Origin: Lentisphaerae bacterium ADurb.Bin082
GTDB taxonomy: Bacteria > Verrucomicrobiota > Lentisphaeria > Oligosphaerales > Oligosphaeraceae
Length of the DNA stretch: 64,000 nucleotides
Direction of reading: 5' to 3'
NCBI GenBank assembly: GCA_002070945.1
Contig: MWEG01000023.1
Location: 1 to 64,000 of the forward strand
Position numbers and translations under genes: made by a program. The first letter of the stretch is position 1; the number at the start of each line of letters is the position of its first letter. The notes under the pieces were generated by a model that saw only the letters and a program-made list of their open reading frames with translations, had not been told where the DNA came from and made no database searches. Positions 52,773-61,780 of this stretch are shown here, one piece after another.

Positions 52773-52792
52773 ATCAGTTGCTAACAACTGAT
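52773..52792. promoter_or_regulatory. Perfect inverted repeat, operator-like
   Basis: ATCAGTTG-CTAA-CAACTGAT, eight-base arms with a 4-base spacer, upstream of the small membrane protein/GH116 genes. It could be a repressor site. No regulator is adjacent except the AlbA_2 protein. Confidence 0.4.
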
Positions 52793-52895
52793 GTCAAGCA
52801 TCCATGTCGGTTCTACCCCACCGAACTTTCGCCATCGCCCCTCGTATCAATGGCTGACCGCTTACGACCAATTACTCTCCATTCTCGCTCTGCCC

Positions 52896-52924
52896 TTGAC
52901 AGTTCTGCGGCGACAGATGATATT
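52896..52924 (+). promoter_or_regulatory. Candidate sigma70 promoter for the GH116 unit
   Basis: TTGACA (52896-52901), a 17-bp spacer and GATATT (52919-52924, four of six matches). It lies about 84 bp before the ATG at 53008. Confidence 0.45.
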
Positions 52925-53007
52925 ACTGCCCGGAAATCACGCCTAGTTCAACCAACAGGCAGTCAGCCAAACCTACTTCCCGTGAAGCCCGCTGGGAGGC
53001 TCGCAAA

Positions 53008-53292
53008 ATGTACGATTTGCTATGGCTATGGCCCATTCCCTTTGCCGTATTCCTCTGTTTGGCTGCTGTTCAGGCGCTGCGGCGTCACTGGCAGAACGCC
53101 CTGACCGCAGCCTTGGCCGCTGGACTCGTTTTGGCAATCGCGGCGAGCCAGACGCAAGCCCACGTCAACGCCACTCTCCAAGCGCTCATGCGGCACCAGG
53201 AAAAAAAGATCGCGGAACTCAAGCATCAACTCGAAAACGTCGGCGGTGACCAGCAGGATTCGGCAGCTAAAGAGGACGAGTCTTCCGAATAA
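53008..53292 (+). CDS. Small membrane protein with coiled-coil tail
   Basis: A 94-residue protein. Two hydrophobic segments (LLWLWPIPFAVFLCLAAVQA and ALTAALAAGLVLAIAAS) are followed by a charged helical tail (HQEKKIAELKHQLENVGG). GGGAGG lies 8 bases before the ATG, the best ribosome site in this area. The GH116 gene starts 55 bp downstream on the same strand. No family is recognised; it may be an accessory membrane protein or an unrelated small protein. Confidence 0.68.
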   Translation: MYDLLWLWPIPFAVFLCLAAVQALRRHWQNALTAALAAGLVLAIAASQTQAHVNATLQALMRHQEKKIAELKHQLENVGGDQQDSAAKEDESSE

Positions 53293-53347
53293 CCAAGCCA
53301 CCGACGGCGTCGCTACAACATCCCCCCCAACACTGAAGAGGTCCACC

Positions 53348-55924
53348 ATGCGGGATTTTTCTTACCATGGCAGAAAGACGCGCGAAATCAGCTTTCCCTT
53401 GGGCGGCATCGGCAGCGGCAGCATCGGTCTGGGCGGCGCGGGGCACCTGATTGACTGGGAGATTTTCAACCGACCCGCCAAAGGCGCGCGCAATGGCTTC
53501 AGTCATTTTGCGGTCAAGGCCGAGGCAGACGGAAAACTTCTTGATGCCCGGGTGCTGCATGGCGACGTCCCACCGCCCTATAGCGGCGGGGGAGCAGGGC
53601 GATTCGCCGGCTTCGGGTTTGGCGTTGCGCGTGAAACCTTAAGCGGCCTGCCTCATTTCCGGCGAACAGAGTTCCGGGGCGGCTTTCCCTTCGCGGAAAT
53701 CACTTTCCGCGATCCATCCTTCCCTGGCGACGTCACGCTGGAGGCCTTCAATCCATTCATCCCGCTCAACGACTATGACTCCAGCCTTCCTGCCGCCTTC
53801 TTCACAATCACGCTCCGCAATCCGCGCAAACACCCAATCGACTACACAGTCGCCTTCACTGCTCGCAATCCAGCCTCAGGGAAAACTACGAACAGCTTCC
53901 GGGCAGAAGCCGGAGCCAAGTTGCTGCATTTCACCGGCGACCTGCCCCAGGATGACTTGGCATATAGCGACTTCGCCATCGCCACTGATGCCGACAACGC
54001 CGCAGCCCAGGAATACTGGTATCGCGGCCGCTGGTATGACAGCCTGGCAGTCTACTGGCAGGATTTTGCCAAACCCGGCGCTTTAAAACAACGCGCCTAC
54101 TCGACGCCCGGCGTTGGCGATCATGGCATCCTGGCCGTGCGAACGACCGTGCCAGCCAGAGGCCAAACTGCCATCCGTTTCGTTTTTTCCTGGAACGTCC
54201 CCAACTGCCACAACTACTGGAAAAAGGACTGCGCCTGCTCCGCCGACGTCCCCCAGACCTGGAAAAATTATTACGCCACCTGCTTTGCCGATGCTGCCGC
54301 CAGCGCCAAGTACTGTCTGTCCCACTGGAAGCGCCTGGAAGAGGAAACGCGCCGTTTCCACGACGCCCTCTTCCGTTCGACGTTGCCGCGACCGGTTCTT
54401 GACGCTGTCTCGGCCAATATCTCCATCCTCAAAACGTCCACCTGCCTACGACTGGAGGACGGCTCTTTCTACGGCTGGGAGGGCTGTCATGCCAACAGCG
54501 GCTGCTGCGAAGGCTCCTGCACCCACGTCTGGAATTACGCATACGCCATGCCGTTCCTCTTCCCCAACCTGGAGCGCAGCCTGCGCGAACTCGACTATCG
54601 CTACAATCAGCGCGCTGATGGCGGCATGTCCTTTCGCCTGCAACTGCCGCTGGGCAGCCCCCGCTCCGAATTCCGACCCTGCGCCGACGGCCAATTCGGC
54701 GGCGTGTTGAAGGTCTATCGCGAATGGAAAATCAGCGGCGACACCAAATGGCTGCGACGCCTGTGGCCAGCCGTCCGCAAGTCAATTGACTTTGCCTGGG
54801 CCAAGACCAACCTGGACCGCTGGGACCCAGACCAGACCGGCGTCCTGCACGGCCGCCAGCACCACACCCTGGACATGGAGCTGTTCGGCCCGAATGCCTG
54901 GCTGACCGGCTTTTACCTCGCCGCTCTCAAGGCCGGTGCTGAAATGGCCGCCACTTGCAACGACCAGACAACAGCCGAACAGTATCAGCAACTTTTCAAA
55001 CGCGGGCGTCAATGGACCAAACAACACCTCTTCAATGGCGAGTATTTCATCCAGCCAATCGACCTAACCGACCAAAGTCAACTTGAGCCCTATCGCGAAG
55101 ACCCCGCGCTCCGCAGCACCTACTGGAGCGACGAGCATGGCGAACTGAAATACCAAATTGGCGAGGGCTGCGGCATCGACCAAGTTCTGGCTCAATGGCA
55201 TGCCGACCTGATCGGCCTGGGCGATGTTCTTGACCGTGAGCAGACACACAGCGCCCTGAAGGCTATCTGGCGCCATAACTACAAGCCGTCGATGCGCGAT
55301 GTCGTCAACCCCTGCCGGCTCTTCTGCCTCAATGACGAAGCTGGCACGGCCATGTTCTCCTGGCCGGAGGGCAAGCGCAAGCCGGTTATACCCATCCCGT
55401 ATGCCGAGGAGACCATGCACGGCTTCGAATACCAGGCCGCCTGCCATCTCATCCTGAACGGCATGGTGCGCAAAGGCACGGCCATGGTGAAGGCCGTGCG
55501 CGACCGCTATGATGGCGAACGGCGAAACCCATGGAACGAAATCGAATGCGGCAGCAACTACGCGCGCTCCATGGCCAGCTATGCCCTGCTGAACGCCTTC
55601 AGCGGCTTCCAATTCGACATGACCAAGCAAGCCATTGGCTTCCATCCAGTCGCAACCACGACCAAGCGATTCCGGTGCTTCTGGTCGCTGGGGACTGCCT
55701 GGGGCGAAGTCGACCTCACACCAGGAAAAGCTGTCCTGCGTGTCCTCTATGGCAGCCTGACGCTGAAACGCCTTGCCTTGGATTTGGCCAAAGACAGCAA
55801 CAGCGTCAAAGCCACGCTCAATCGGCAACGCCTGCCTTGCCGCGTTGTCCAGGGCGTGATCAACTTTGACCAGAAAGTCGTCATCCCGGCCGGAACAACG
55901 CTCCATGTCGTCAACGAAAAATAA
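53348..55924 (+). CDS. GH116 family glycoside hydrolase (GBA2-like beta-glucosidase)
   Basis: An 858-residue protein without signal peptide. The N-terminal beta-sandwich starts with the family motif SFPLGGIGSGSIGLGGAG. The C-terminal (alpha/alpha)6 barrel (DUF608 region) has CEGSCTHVWNYAYAMPFLFP, DGGMSFRLQLPLGSP, HHTLDMELFGPNAWLTGFYL (Asp509 at the position expected for the acid/base) and YEARSMASYALL-like NYARSMASYALLNAFSG. Known members are beta-glucosidases, beta-xylosidases and glucosylceramidases. GAGG precedes the ATG at 53348; the frame open from 53246 would overlap the small membrane gene. Predicted to be intracellular, so it may act on imported oligosaccharides. Confidence 0.92.
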   Translation: MRDFSYHGRKTREISFPLGGIGSGSIGLGGAGHLIDWEIFNRPAKGARNGFSHFAVKAEADGKLLDARVLHGDVPPPYSGGGAGRFAGFGFGVARETLSGLPHFRRTEFRGGFPFAEITFRDPSFPGDVTLEAFNPFIPLNDYDSSLPAAFFTITLRNPRKHPIDYTVAFTARNPASGKTTNSFRAEAGAKLLHFTGDLPQDDLAYSDFAIATDADNAAAQEYWYRGRWYDSLAVYWQDFAKPGALKQRAYSTPGVGDHGILAVRTTVPARGQTAIRFVFSWNVPNCHNYWKKDCACSADVPQTWKNYYATCFADAAASAKYCLSHWKRLEEETRRFHDALFRSTLPRPVLDAVSANISILKTSTCLRLEDGSFYGWEGCHANSGCCEGSCTHVWNYAYAMPFLFPNLERSLRELDYRYNQRADGGMSFRLQLPLGSPRSEFRPCADGQFGGVLKVYREWKISGDTKWLRRLWPAVRKSIDFAWAKTNLDRWDPDQTGVLHGRQHHTLDMELFGPNAWLTGFYLAALKAGAEMAATCNDQTTAEQYQQLFKRGRQWTKQHLFNGEYFIQPIDLTDQSQLEPYREDPALRSTYWSDEHGELKYQIGEGCGIDQVLAQWHADLIGLGDVLDREQTHSALKAIWRHNYKPSMRDVVNPCRLFCLNDEAGTAMFSWPEGKRKPVIPIPYAEETMHGFEYQAACHLILNGMVRKGTAMVKAVRDRYDGERRNPWNEIECGSNYARSMASYALLNAFSGFQFDMTKQAIGFHPVATTTKRFRCFWSLGTAWGEVDLTPGKAVLRVLYGSLTLKRLALDLAKDSNSVKATLNRQRLPCRVVQGVINFDQKVVIPAGTTLHVVNEK

Positions 55925-55983
55925 AGAGAGGCGGCAAACGGCGGACAGTGCGCTGGAACTCATTTATCCAAAAGACATTACAT

Positions 55984-56940
55984 TCACGGCCCAACCACAT
56001 TAGTGGGCTGGCCAGCCAGGAAGGCGCGGACATTGGCGACGACGGTTTCCATCAGCCGCTGGCGGGCAGCATAGGTAGCCCAGGCGATGTGCGGAGTAAT
56101 CAGGCAATTTTTCGCCTTCAGCAGCGGATAGTCCGGCGACGGCGGCTCCTGGGAAAGCACATCAAGGCCGGCGCCGGCCAGGCGTCCTTCGTTAAGGGCA
56201 TCAGCCAGGGCCTGTTCATCAATCAGCGGCCCGCGGGCCGTATTGAGCAAATAGGCCGTCGGCTTCATCAGAGCCAGGCGCTCGGCATTGATAAACCCCT
56301 GGTTGGCAGCAGTCAATGGACAATGCAAACTGACGACATCGCTGGTCGCCAAAAGGGACTCAAGGTCGGTGAATTGAGTCGGCGGGTCGGTCTTTGGGGA
56401 CGTATTGTAGGCCAGGACATTCATGCCAAAGGCGCGCGCCACCGTCGCCACCGCTTTGCCGATGCGACCATAGCCGACAATGCCAAAAGTCAGCCCGGCA
56501 ATCTCAACGAGCGGGTAGTCCCAGTAGCAGAAGTCCTGGCTTTGGCACCAGCGGCCGTCGCGAACAGTCTGGGCATGATGGCCGACGTGCAGCGTCAATT
56601 CCAGCAACAATGCAAAGGTCAGCTGCACCACCGACGGCGTGCTGTACGCCGGAACATTAGTCACCAGAATGCCGCGCTGACGCGCAGCCGCGACGTCGAC
56701 GACATTGACGCCAGTAGCCAGGACGCCGATATATTTCAGCCTGGGCAAGGCAGCGATGGTCGTCGCCGTCAGCAGAGTCTTATTAGTCAGGATAATATCC
56801 GCCTCGCGAGCGCGTTCCAAGACCAATTCCGGCGGGGTATGCTCATAGACGACGCAATGGCCCAGAGCCTCCAGCTCAGACCAGCTCAAGTCACCAGGAT
56901 TCAAGGCATGGCCGTCAAGTACAACAATTGACTTCGTCAT
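55984..56940 (-). CDS. D-2-hydroxyacid dehydrogenase (glycerate/hydroxypyruvate type)
   Basis: A 318-residue NAD-dependent dehydrogenase. The nucleotide-binding motif is GIVGYGRIGKAVA. The catalytic set is Arg in LLNTARGPLIDEQAL, Glu in LSQEPPSPDYPLL and His in LITPHIAWAT. Sequence features such as GVLATGVNVVDVAAARQRGI and NVPAYSTPSVVQLTFALLLE fit the glycerate dehydrogenase (HprA-like) subgroup. It reduces or oxidises 2-oxo/2-hydroxy acids. The ATG at 56940 has GAGAG before it. It lies 34 bp downstream of a secreted enzyme gene on the same strand and converges with the GH116 gene. Confidence 0.94.
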   Translation of the reverse strand: MTKSIVVLDGHALNPGDLSWSELEALGHCVVYEHTPPELVLERAREADIILTNKTLLTATTIAALPRLKYIGVLATGVNVVDVAAARQRGILVTNVPAYSTPSVVQLTFALLLELTLHVGHHAQTVRDGRWCQSQDFCYWDYPLVEIAGLTFGIVGYGRIGKAVATVARAFGMNVLAYNTSPKTDPPTQFTDLESLLATSDVVSLHCPLTAANQGFINAERLALMKPTAYLLNTARGPLIDEQALADALNEGRLAGAGLDVLSQEPPSPDYPLLKAKNCLITPHIAWATYAARQRLMETVVANVRAFLAGQPTNVVGP

Positions 56941-56974
56941 GTAATTTTTCTCTCAGCGTTCAGCTTCATCCGCG

Positions 56975-58741
56975 TCAGGGCTTAGCAGCGAGCCAGTTCA
57001 AGGTGCTTGTGAACACCTCTTTTTCATGGCCGCTCAGGGGGTTATGATATCCATAATAGCACCCAGAGAACACCACCTTGCCCTTACCGACCTGTCCCAG
57101 CACGTAGACCGGGTCGCCAAAGGCGTTACGAACTACGACGCGGCCAGACGGGCCAGGCTTGAAGATCATGTGGTCGCGGAATTCAGTCGGGAACGACGTG
57201 CCCACTGCGACCGAGCCAACCGCCGGATGCGCCTCAGACACGACCAGCGGCGTATCCACCACGTGACGTACAGCCTCGACCTTGTTTTTCGGAAAATCGC
57301 GAACCGCGATTTCCGGGAACATGCTCTCCATGAACCAAGCCGTGTCATGGCCGAGCAGGAGCGCGCCGCCGCCCTCGACGTAAGCGCGCAGATTGCGGGA
57401 GATGTCGCTGTCAGTCGGCAGCGGCAGATTGAAATTCTGCAGCAGGACGACATCAAGCTGCTTGAGGTATTCCACGGACATGCCAGTGACATTGTGCACT
57501 TCAAAGACGCCAGCCTTCGCAATATCATCGCTCTGGAGTTTCTTCATGCCATAGACGCCGAGCTGCGGCTTGTCAGTTTTGCGATTGACCTTGGTGTCGC
57601 CGAGGTTTTCCGGCTCTGAGCGCGGCACGTGCTGCAAATCATAGACGCCGCGGGCGATTTCGGCATTGGCGCGACCGAACCATTCGAAGTAAACGCCGTG
57701 GTCTTCCTTGGTGTAGCTCGGGCCCTCATAGAAAATCCAATAGCCGTCAGTGACTTCGGAAATCATGCTGGCGTTTTTGCCGCAGAATTCGGGGTCGGCG
57801 CCTTTCACGACCGGGTCAATGCCGCCCGAGTACAGATGCGGCACGCCCATGGGCCGGATGCGGGCCATGTTGTCCAGCAGCAACTTGCGGTTGGCGATCA
57901 GAGACGGCGCCTCATCCATGAATTCAGAGGGCCGGCCATAGGTGTATGCATCAGCGAGAATCAGCGGCGCCTGCTCAGTGCCCCATTCATGGCAGACGGC
58001 CTCAAGCATGAACAGCGTGCCTGGCGCAGGATAGACGATGAACTGGAATTTCGGATTGATGGCATCAACCTGTTCGCGCAGGCGACGGCAGCGCTCGCGC
58101 CAGGAGTTGATCTGGAACGTGCGAAACTGTCCGTCAAGCTTGTTCTTCACCAGCCAGGGGTGGCGTTCGGCGGGCGGCAGCTCCGGGATGGCACGGCCAA
58201 TGGACTTCCCAAACTCTGCCAGAATTTTCAGGTCGTAGGACAGCCCATAGCAGTTCCCGCGGCTGTTCGGAGAATAATTCTCGTAATCTAAAAAAGAGCC
58301 GATGAAAGTCGGAATATCGACGGAAATGCGGGCGTGTCCGAGGACCAGGTCCGTAGTCCATTCCCAGAATTCATCAGAGTTGGGGCTGCAGAGATTCTGC
58401 TCGGCGCCGTCTTCCCAGACCATTCTGACGTCTTGCTTAGCGTTCAAGGTGCCGCGCATCCAGGCCATGTAGTAGAGGCCAGCGTCGTAGGCCATCTTTG
58501 TCTGCTCACGGCAGACTGCGAGATCATGGCCGCCTATCCGTGGGCTGACGACGTTGAAGCCGGCATCCTTGATTTCCTGCATCATGGCTGGTGTGAATTT
58601 CCACTTGTTCGGCGGCGAAATCACCTTGTCAACCAAAATCCGGAATTTATCAGACCGTCCCAGCGTATCGCGGTCTGGGAATTGCGAGAAACTAGTCATA
58701 GTCAGTGATAACATAGCAGTTAGGAGAACAAAACGTTTCAT
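56975..58741 (-). CDS. Secreted TIM-barrel-like protein with ThuA/GATase-like C-terminal domain
   Basis: A 588-residue protein with a signal peptide (MKRFVLLTAMLSLTMTSFSQ). The barrel part contains FRILVDKVISPPNKWKFTP, DAGFNVVSPRIGG, GLYYMAWMRGT, TFIGSFLDYENYSP and FQFIVYPAPGTLFMLEAVCH. The C-terminal ~200 residues resemble a class I amidotransferase-like (ThuA-like) fold: LDVVLLQNFNLPLP, YVEGGGALLLGHDTAWF, GKGKVVFSGCYYGYHN. The upstream gene encodes a paralogue sharing the barrel but not this end. No numbered family is recognised; a sugar-related activity is inferred. It is 34 bp upstream of the dehydrogenase gene. Confidence 0.8.
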   Translation of the reverse strand: MKRFVLLTAMLSLTMTSFSQFPDRDTLGRSDKFRILVDKVISPPNKWKFTPAMMQEIKDAGFNVVSPRIGGHDLAVCREQTKMAYDAGLYYMAWMRGTLNAKQDVRMVWEDGAEQNLCSPNSDEFWEWTTDLVLGHARISVDIPTFIGSFLDYENYSPNSRGNCYGLSYDLKILAEFGKSIGRAIPELPPAERHPWLVKNKLDGQFRTFQINSWRERCRRLREQVDAINPKFQFIVYPAPGTLFMLEAVCHEWGTEQAPLILADAYTYGRPSEFMDEAPSLIANRKLLLDNMARIRPMGVPHLYSGGIDPVVKGADPEFCGKNASMISEVTDGYWIFYEGPSYTKEDHGVYFEWFGRANAEIARGVYDLQHVPRSEPENLGDTKVNRKTDKPQLGVYGMKKLQSDDIAKAGVFEVHNVTGMSVEYLKQLDVVLLQNFNLPLPTDSDISRNLRAYVEGGGALLLGHDTAWFMESMFPEIAVRDFPKNKVEAVRHVVDTPLVVSEAHPAVGSVAVGTSFPTEFRDHMIFKPGPSGRVVVRNAFGDPVYVLGQVGKGKVVFSGCYYGYHNPLSGHEKEVFTSTLNWLAAKP

Positions 58742-58882
58742 GGGTGGATGTTGCCTTTCCGAGGCTGGGCTGGCGCCAGGGGCGGCAGTCCCAGAACCCT
58801 CATGCGTGGGGAATATTTAGAGATAGCGAGCGCGTTGGGCGCAAACAAAAACTCCTACGGCTTTTCCGGGAAGGGAGTCCGA

Positions 58883-60775
58883 TCACGGCTGCGCGGCTTT
58901 CAGCAGCCGGGCTGGGTGCGTTGCCAGGCGAGGTTCGCAAAATTCGCCGAATTCGACATAGATATCCTCAATTGCCTTAGTCAATTCCAGCTTCCAGGCG
59001 CCGCGGCGGCCGCCGGTGTCGCCGCGCAGTTTGACAATGCCAGTCTCGCGGGTGTTGCCGTCAAACACCACTTTTCCGTCTGGATCGCTCAATTTGACCT
59101 GCAGATGCTCGCCTGGCGCATCGGAGCGAATCGTCAGAGCGAAGAAATCGGCGCCTTCCTTCGGGATGATGTACGCCGGGATTTGATCGTCAACCAGGCG
59201 CATCTTCGGGCCGGCTATGCAGACATAGCGATTGGCGAGAATCAGGCGCCCTTTGCCGTTGCCGCTGGTGATGGCGATGCCGTACACGCCATCTTCGGGC
59301 GCGACTATATCAATAGTCGCCGGCGCACCGATCTCGGCAGTCACGGTGGCTAAAAGTTTTCCGGAGGGTGCCACGATGGACGCGGTGCTGTCGCTGGTGA
59401 TGTACACATGCTTAAGCGCTTGCAACTGCCCCTGCAAGCGTTCGCCCTTGCGCAGCCAGACCTGGTATTCCGCCTTTTGGCGATGCAAGAAGCTATGCTT
59501 CAAGTCGGCCTCTGGCACGGAGTCATCCGGAAAAGCGGGCTTGAGCTGGGCACCAGCCACTTTGCGGGCGTCCTTGGCCATCGCTTCGTCCAGCGGATTC
59601 GGTGTTTCGGCCGGCTGTCGCCACAGGCTATAGTCCTGCTTGAGGATATAGTCGTTGGCGCGCCGGTACCAAGCGAAGTAATCCCGATGATCCTCGGCAT
59701 ATTTCGGCCCTTCGTAGAAGACCCAATAGCCGTGGCCGAATTCGGCGCCGAGCACCGCGCTTTTGCCTTCGAATTCAGGATTGGCGCCTCTCACGACCGG
59801 ATCCAGGCCGGCCATGTAGCGGATAGTCGGGTCGACGCTGTCCAGGCTGGTGCGCGTTTCCTGCATCACCTTTTGCAAACGCGTCAATGACTTGCCGAGG
59901 TCGTATTCGCGACGCCAGTAAGTCTCCACTTCGGCCATCACCAGAGGGGCTTGGGTCGTATGCCATTCCTTCCAGACCACTTCCTTGATGAACAGCGACT
60001 GACTGGCCGGATAAACAACGAACTGAAAATGTGGAGCGATCGCATCGACTGCCTGCCGCAAAGCGCGGGCACGGCTGCGCCAGCTGTTGATCTGGAAAGT
60101 CTGGAAAGCCTCAGTCTGCTTCTGCTGCTCCAGCCACTTAGCGCGGTCTTCCGGCAAGGGATTCGGCAAAGTCAGGCCGACGGATTCACAGAATCGCCGC
60201 AAAATCGGCTCGTCGTAGGACAAGACATAGCACATACCGCCGCCAATCTTAAACGTATCGTAATTTTCAAAATCAAGGAAGACTCCGAGGACAGAGGGCA
60301 CTTCAGCGGCGAGTTTGGCATAGAAAAGTATGCGGTCTTCCCAGTAGTTCCAGAGCGCATCGGCATTCGGGCTGGCCAGATTGCCATAACGCCCTTGCGC
60401 ATCCGTCGCCCGCAAGCTCGGATCGCCTTTTTCTTCACGGGTGCCGCGAATCCATGGCATATAGAACATACCCTGCTCAGCGGCCATGCGGGCCACGCGT
60501 TCGACGCGGGCATTGTCATCAGCGCCAATGCGCGGCACAACCGCATTGAAACCAGTCGCCTTGATTTCCGCCACGTGTTCCGGGGTCATGACCCATCCGT
60601 TGCTGGCCATGAGCACTTTATCGACGAGAATCCGGTACGGGTTCTGCTTCGAGCCCAGGGATTGTCGGAGCTGCTGCCAACCTTCCCGTGTCAGGGGCGC
60701 TTCAGCAGGCTGGCTCCAAACCAACGTTGCCGCTATCATCGCCGCTGCTGTACACCACATTGCTGATTTTTTCAT
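58883..60775 (-). CDS. Secreted TIM-barrel-like protein with beta-sandwich C-terminal domain
   Basis: A 630-residue protein with a signal peptide (MKKSAMWCTAAAMIAATLVW). The barrel repeats the signatures of the downstream paralogue: YRILVDKVLMASNGWVMTP, ATGFNAVVPRIGAD, FYMPWIRGT, SVLGVFLDFENYDTFK, FQFVVYPASQSLFIKEVVWK, YMAGLDPVVRGANPEFEGK. From about 480 the sequence is beta-rich and repetitive (VYITSDSTASIVAPSGKLLA, GVYGIAITSGNGKGRLILAN, GEHLQVKLSDPDGKVVFDG), a pre-peptidase-C or carbohydrate-binding-like sandwich. The start is the ATG at 60775 before the signal peptide. Together with the next gene it probably targets related substrates with different C-terminal modules. Confidence 0.8.
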   Translation of the reverse strand: MKKSAMWCTAAAMIAATLVWSQPAEAPLTREGWQQLRQSLGSKQNPYRILVDKVLMASNGWVMTPEHVAEIKATGFNAVVPRIGADDNARVERVARMAAEQGMFYMPWIRGTREEKGDPSLRATDAQGRYGNLASPNADALWNYWEDRILFYAKLAAEVPSVLGVFLDFENYDTFKIGGGMCYVLSYDEPILRRFCESVGLTLPNPLPEDRAKWLEQQKQTEAFQTFQINSWRSRARALRQAVDAIAPHFQFVVYPASQSLFIKEVVWKEWHTTQAPLVMAEVETYWRREYDLGKSLTRLQKVMQETRTSLDSVDPTIRYMAGLDPVVRGANPEFEGKSAVLGAEFGHGYWVFYEGPKYAEDHRDYFAWYRRANDYILKQDYSLWRQPAETPNPLDEAMAKDARKVAGAQLKPAFPDDSVPEADLKHSFLHRQKAEYQVWLRKGERLQGQLQALKHVYITSDSTASIVAPSGKLLATVTAEIGAPATIDIVAPEDGVYGIAITSGNGKGRLILANRYVCIAGPKMRLVDDQIPAYIIPKEGADFFALTIRSDAPGEHLQVKLSDPDGKVVFDGNTRETGIVKLRGDTGGRRGAWKLELTKAIEDIYVEFGEFCEPRLATHPARLLKAAQP

Positions 60776-61199
60776 GGTCTTACGCCTTTCTGATTTTTCT
60801 GGCCAAGATCGCCTTGGCATAACTGCGACCGGCCATGCCGAAAAACGCGATTTTACATGCCGCATGGCCGGAATGCCTCAAGCAAAATGTTAGTTAAGTA
60901 TTAAGATGACCGTTGCGGAGCGTCATGTCAAGCGAAAGGAAGGCGATATTCGACATCGTGCGCCGAAAAGGGATAGATAGGACTCATATAAAACCAAGGA
61001 ATTGCTGAACCGCAAAGACTCTTTTCTTTTCCCGGCACCCACGCGCGCGCGACCATTGGATGGAGGCCCCCTCAGGTGGGGGGGGTCGATTTCTGGAACC
61101 CGCAGGAAAAATAGGCCACAATACGCTCATTTTCAAACGGTTTTCTGCAGAATCATAGTCATTTTGTGCCTGAGCAGGATTTTGATGGCACGTACACAT
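60776..61199. other. Intergenic stretch without gene
   Basis: No coding sequence is supported. It contains a short GC-rich palindrome (GGCCCCCTCAGGTGGGGGGG near 61069) and an alternating ACGCGCGCGCG tract near 61041. It leads into the tandem duplication and repeat island that fill the rest of the gap up to the PHP gene at 61896. Confidence 0.5.
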
Positions 61200-61313
61200 C
61201 ATGCTTTCCATGACTTCTGCTGCAATCGCTCACATCTTGAGCCTACCCGATGACAGCATGCTTTCCATGACTTCTGCTGCAATCGCTCACATCTTGAGCC
61301 TACCCGATGACAG
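61200..61313 (+). repeat. Perfect 57-bp tandem duplication
   Basis: A 57-bp unit beginning CATGCTTTCCATGACTTCTG and ending TACCCGATGACAG is present twice without a mismatch (61200-61256 and 61257-61313). No gene crosses it. Confidence 0.92.
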
Positions 61314-61404
61314 CATGAAAGACAGCGCAAGCGATAGGTTCCATGACCCTTTTTTCTCCTGTAAAATCCAATTATAGTAATCGGTTAGCCATTGATAACA
61401 GTCA

Positions 61405-61570
61405 TCCCGACAACATGTTTTCAGCGCTAACTGTAGTGCCCCTACGGGGCATCCTTTCCCCCAGATTGAAGCCTGGGTTTAAGCATGGTTAAGTGCCTAC
61501 GGCGCCAAGGGCATGACTGTAAGCATGATACAATTTTGCTGGCTGGAAGCCTGTGGAAGACACGTATCGA
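61405..61570 (+). repeat. Dispersed composite repeat, copy B
   Basis: The same order of blocks as 13870-14064 read on the opposite strand: CCGACAACATGTTTTCAGCG, the TGCCCCTACGGGGCA hairpin, TGAAGCCTGGG, AAGCATGGTTAAG, GCCTACGGCGCC and GGAAGCCTGTGGAAG. It has diverged by small substitutions and indels. Confidence 0.75.
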
Positions 61571-61574
61571 AAGC

Positions 61575-61702
61575 TCCACTGTCCATTAAAGTCCACTTCA
61601 GTCCACGTCCACTCACCACTCATGTCCACTTCTGTCCACCGTCCATCGTCTACTGAGGTCCATCAAAGTCCGCTGACGTCCATTGTCCACTGTCCACTAA
61701 GG
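61575..61702. repeat. GTCCAC degenerate tandem array, second long copy
   Basis: Irregular GTCCAC-containing units in an order similar to 33617-33806, including CACTTCTGTCCACCGTCCAT and CATCGTCTACT. It is non-coding. Confidence 0.7.
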
Positions 61703-61734
61703 CTTCTTACCCTAGGTGCCTAACGTCGTAATTT

Positions 61735-61780
61735 GCCGGCACTCCAAATATCAATCGGCGACCGATTACCAACTATACTT
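61735..61780 (-). repeat. Single arm of the MITE-like repeat family, with hairpin
   Basis: On the minus strand it reads AATCGG-TCG-CCGATT (perfect hairpin), then GATATTTGGAGTGCCGGCAAA. It matches 33478-33517 and the arms at 18180-18298. Confidence 0.65.

Noticed and set aside
52778-53104. 108-codon open frame upstream of and overlapping the small membrane protein gene
   Set aside because: It overlaps the better supported gene at 53008 in another frame and begins in the inverted repeat; no domain or ribosome site.
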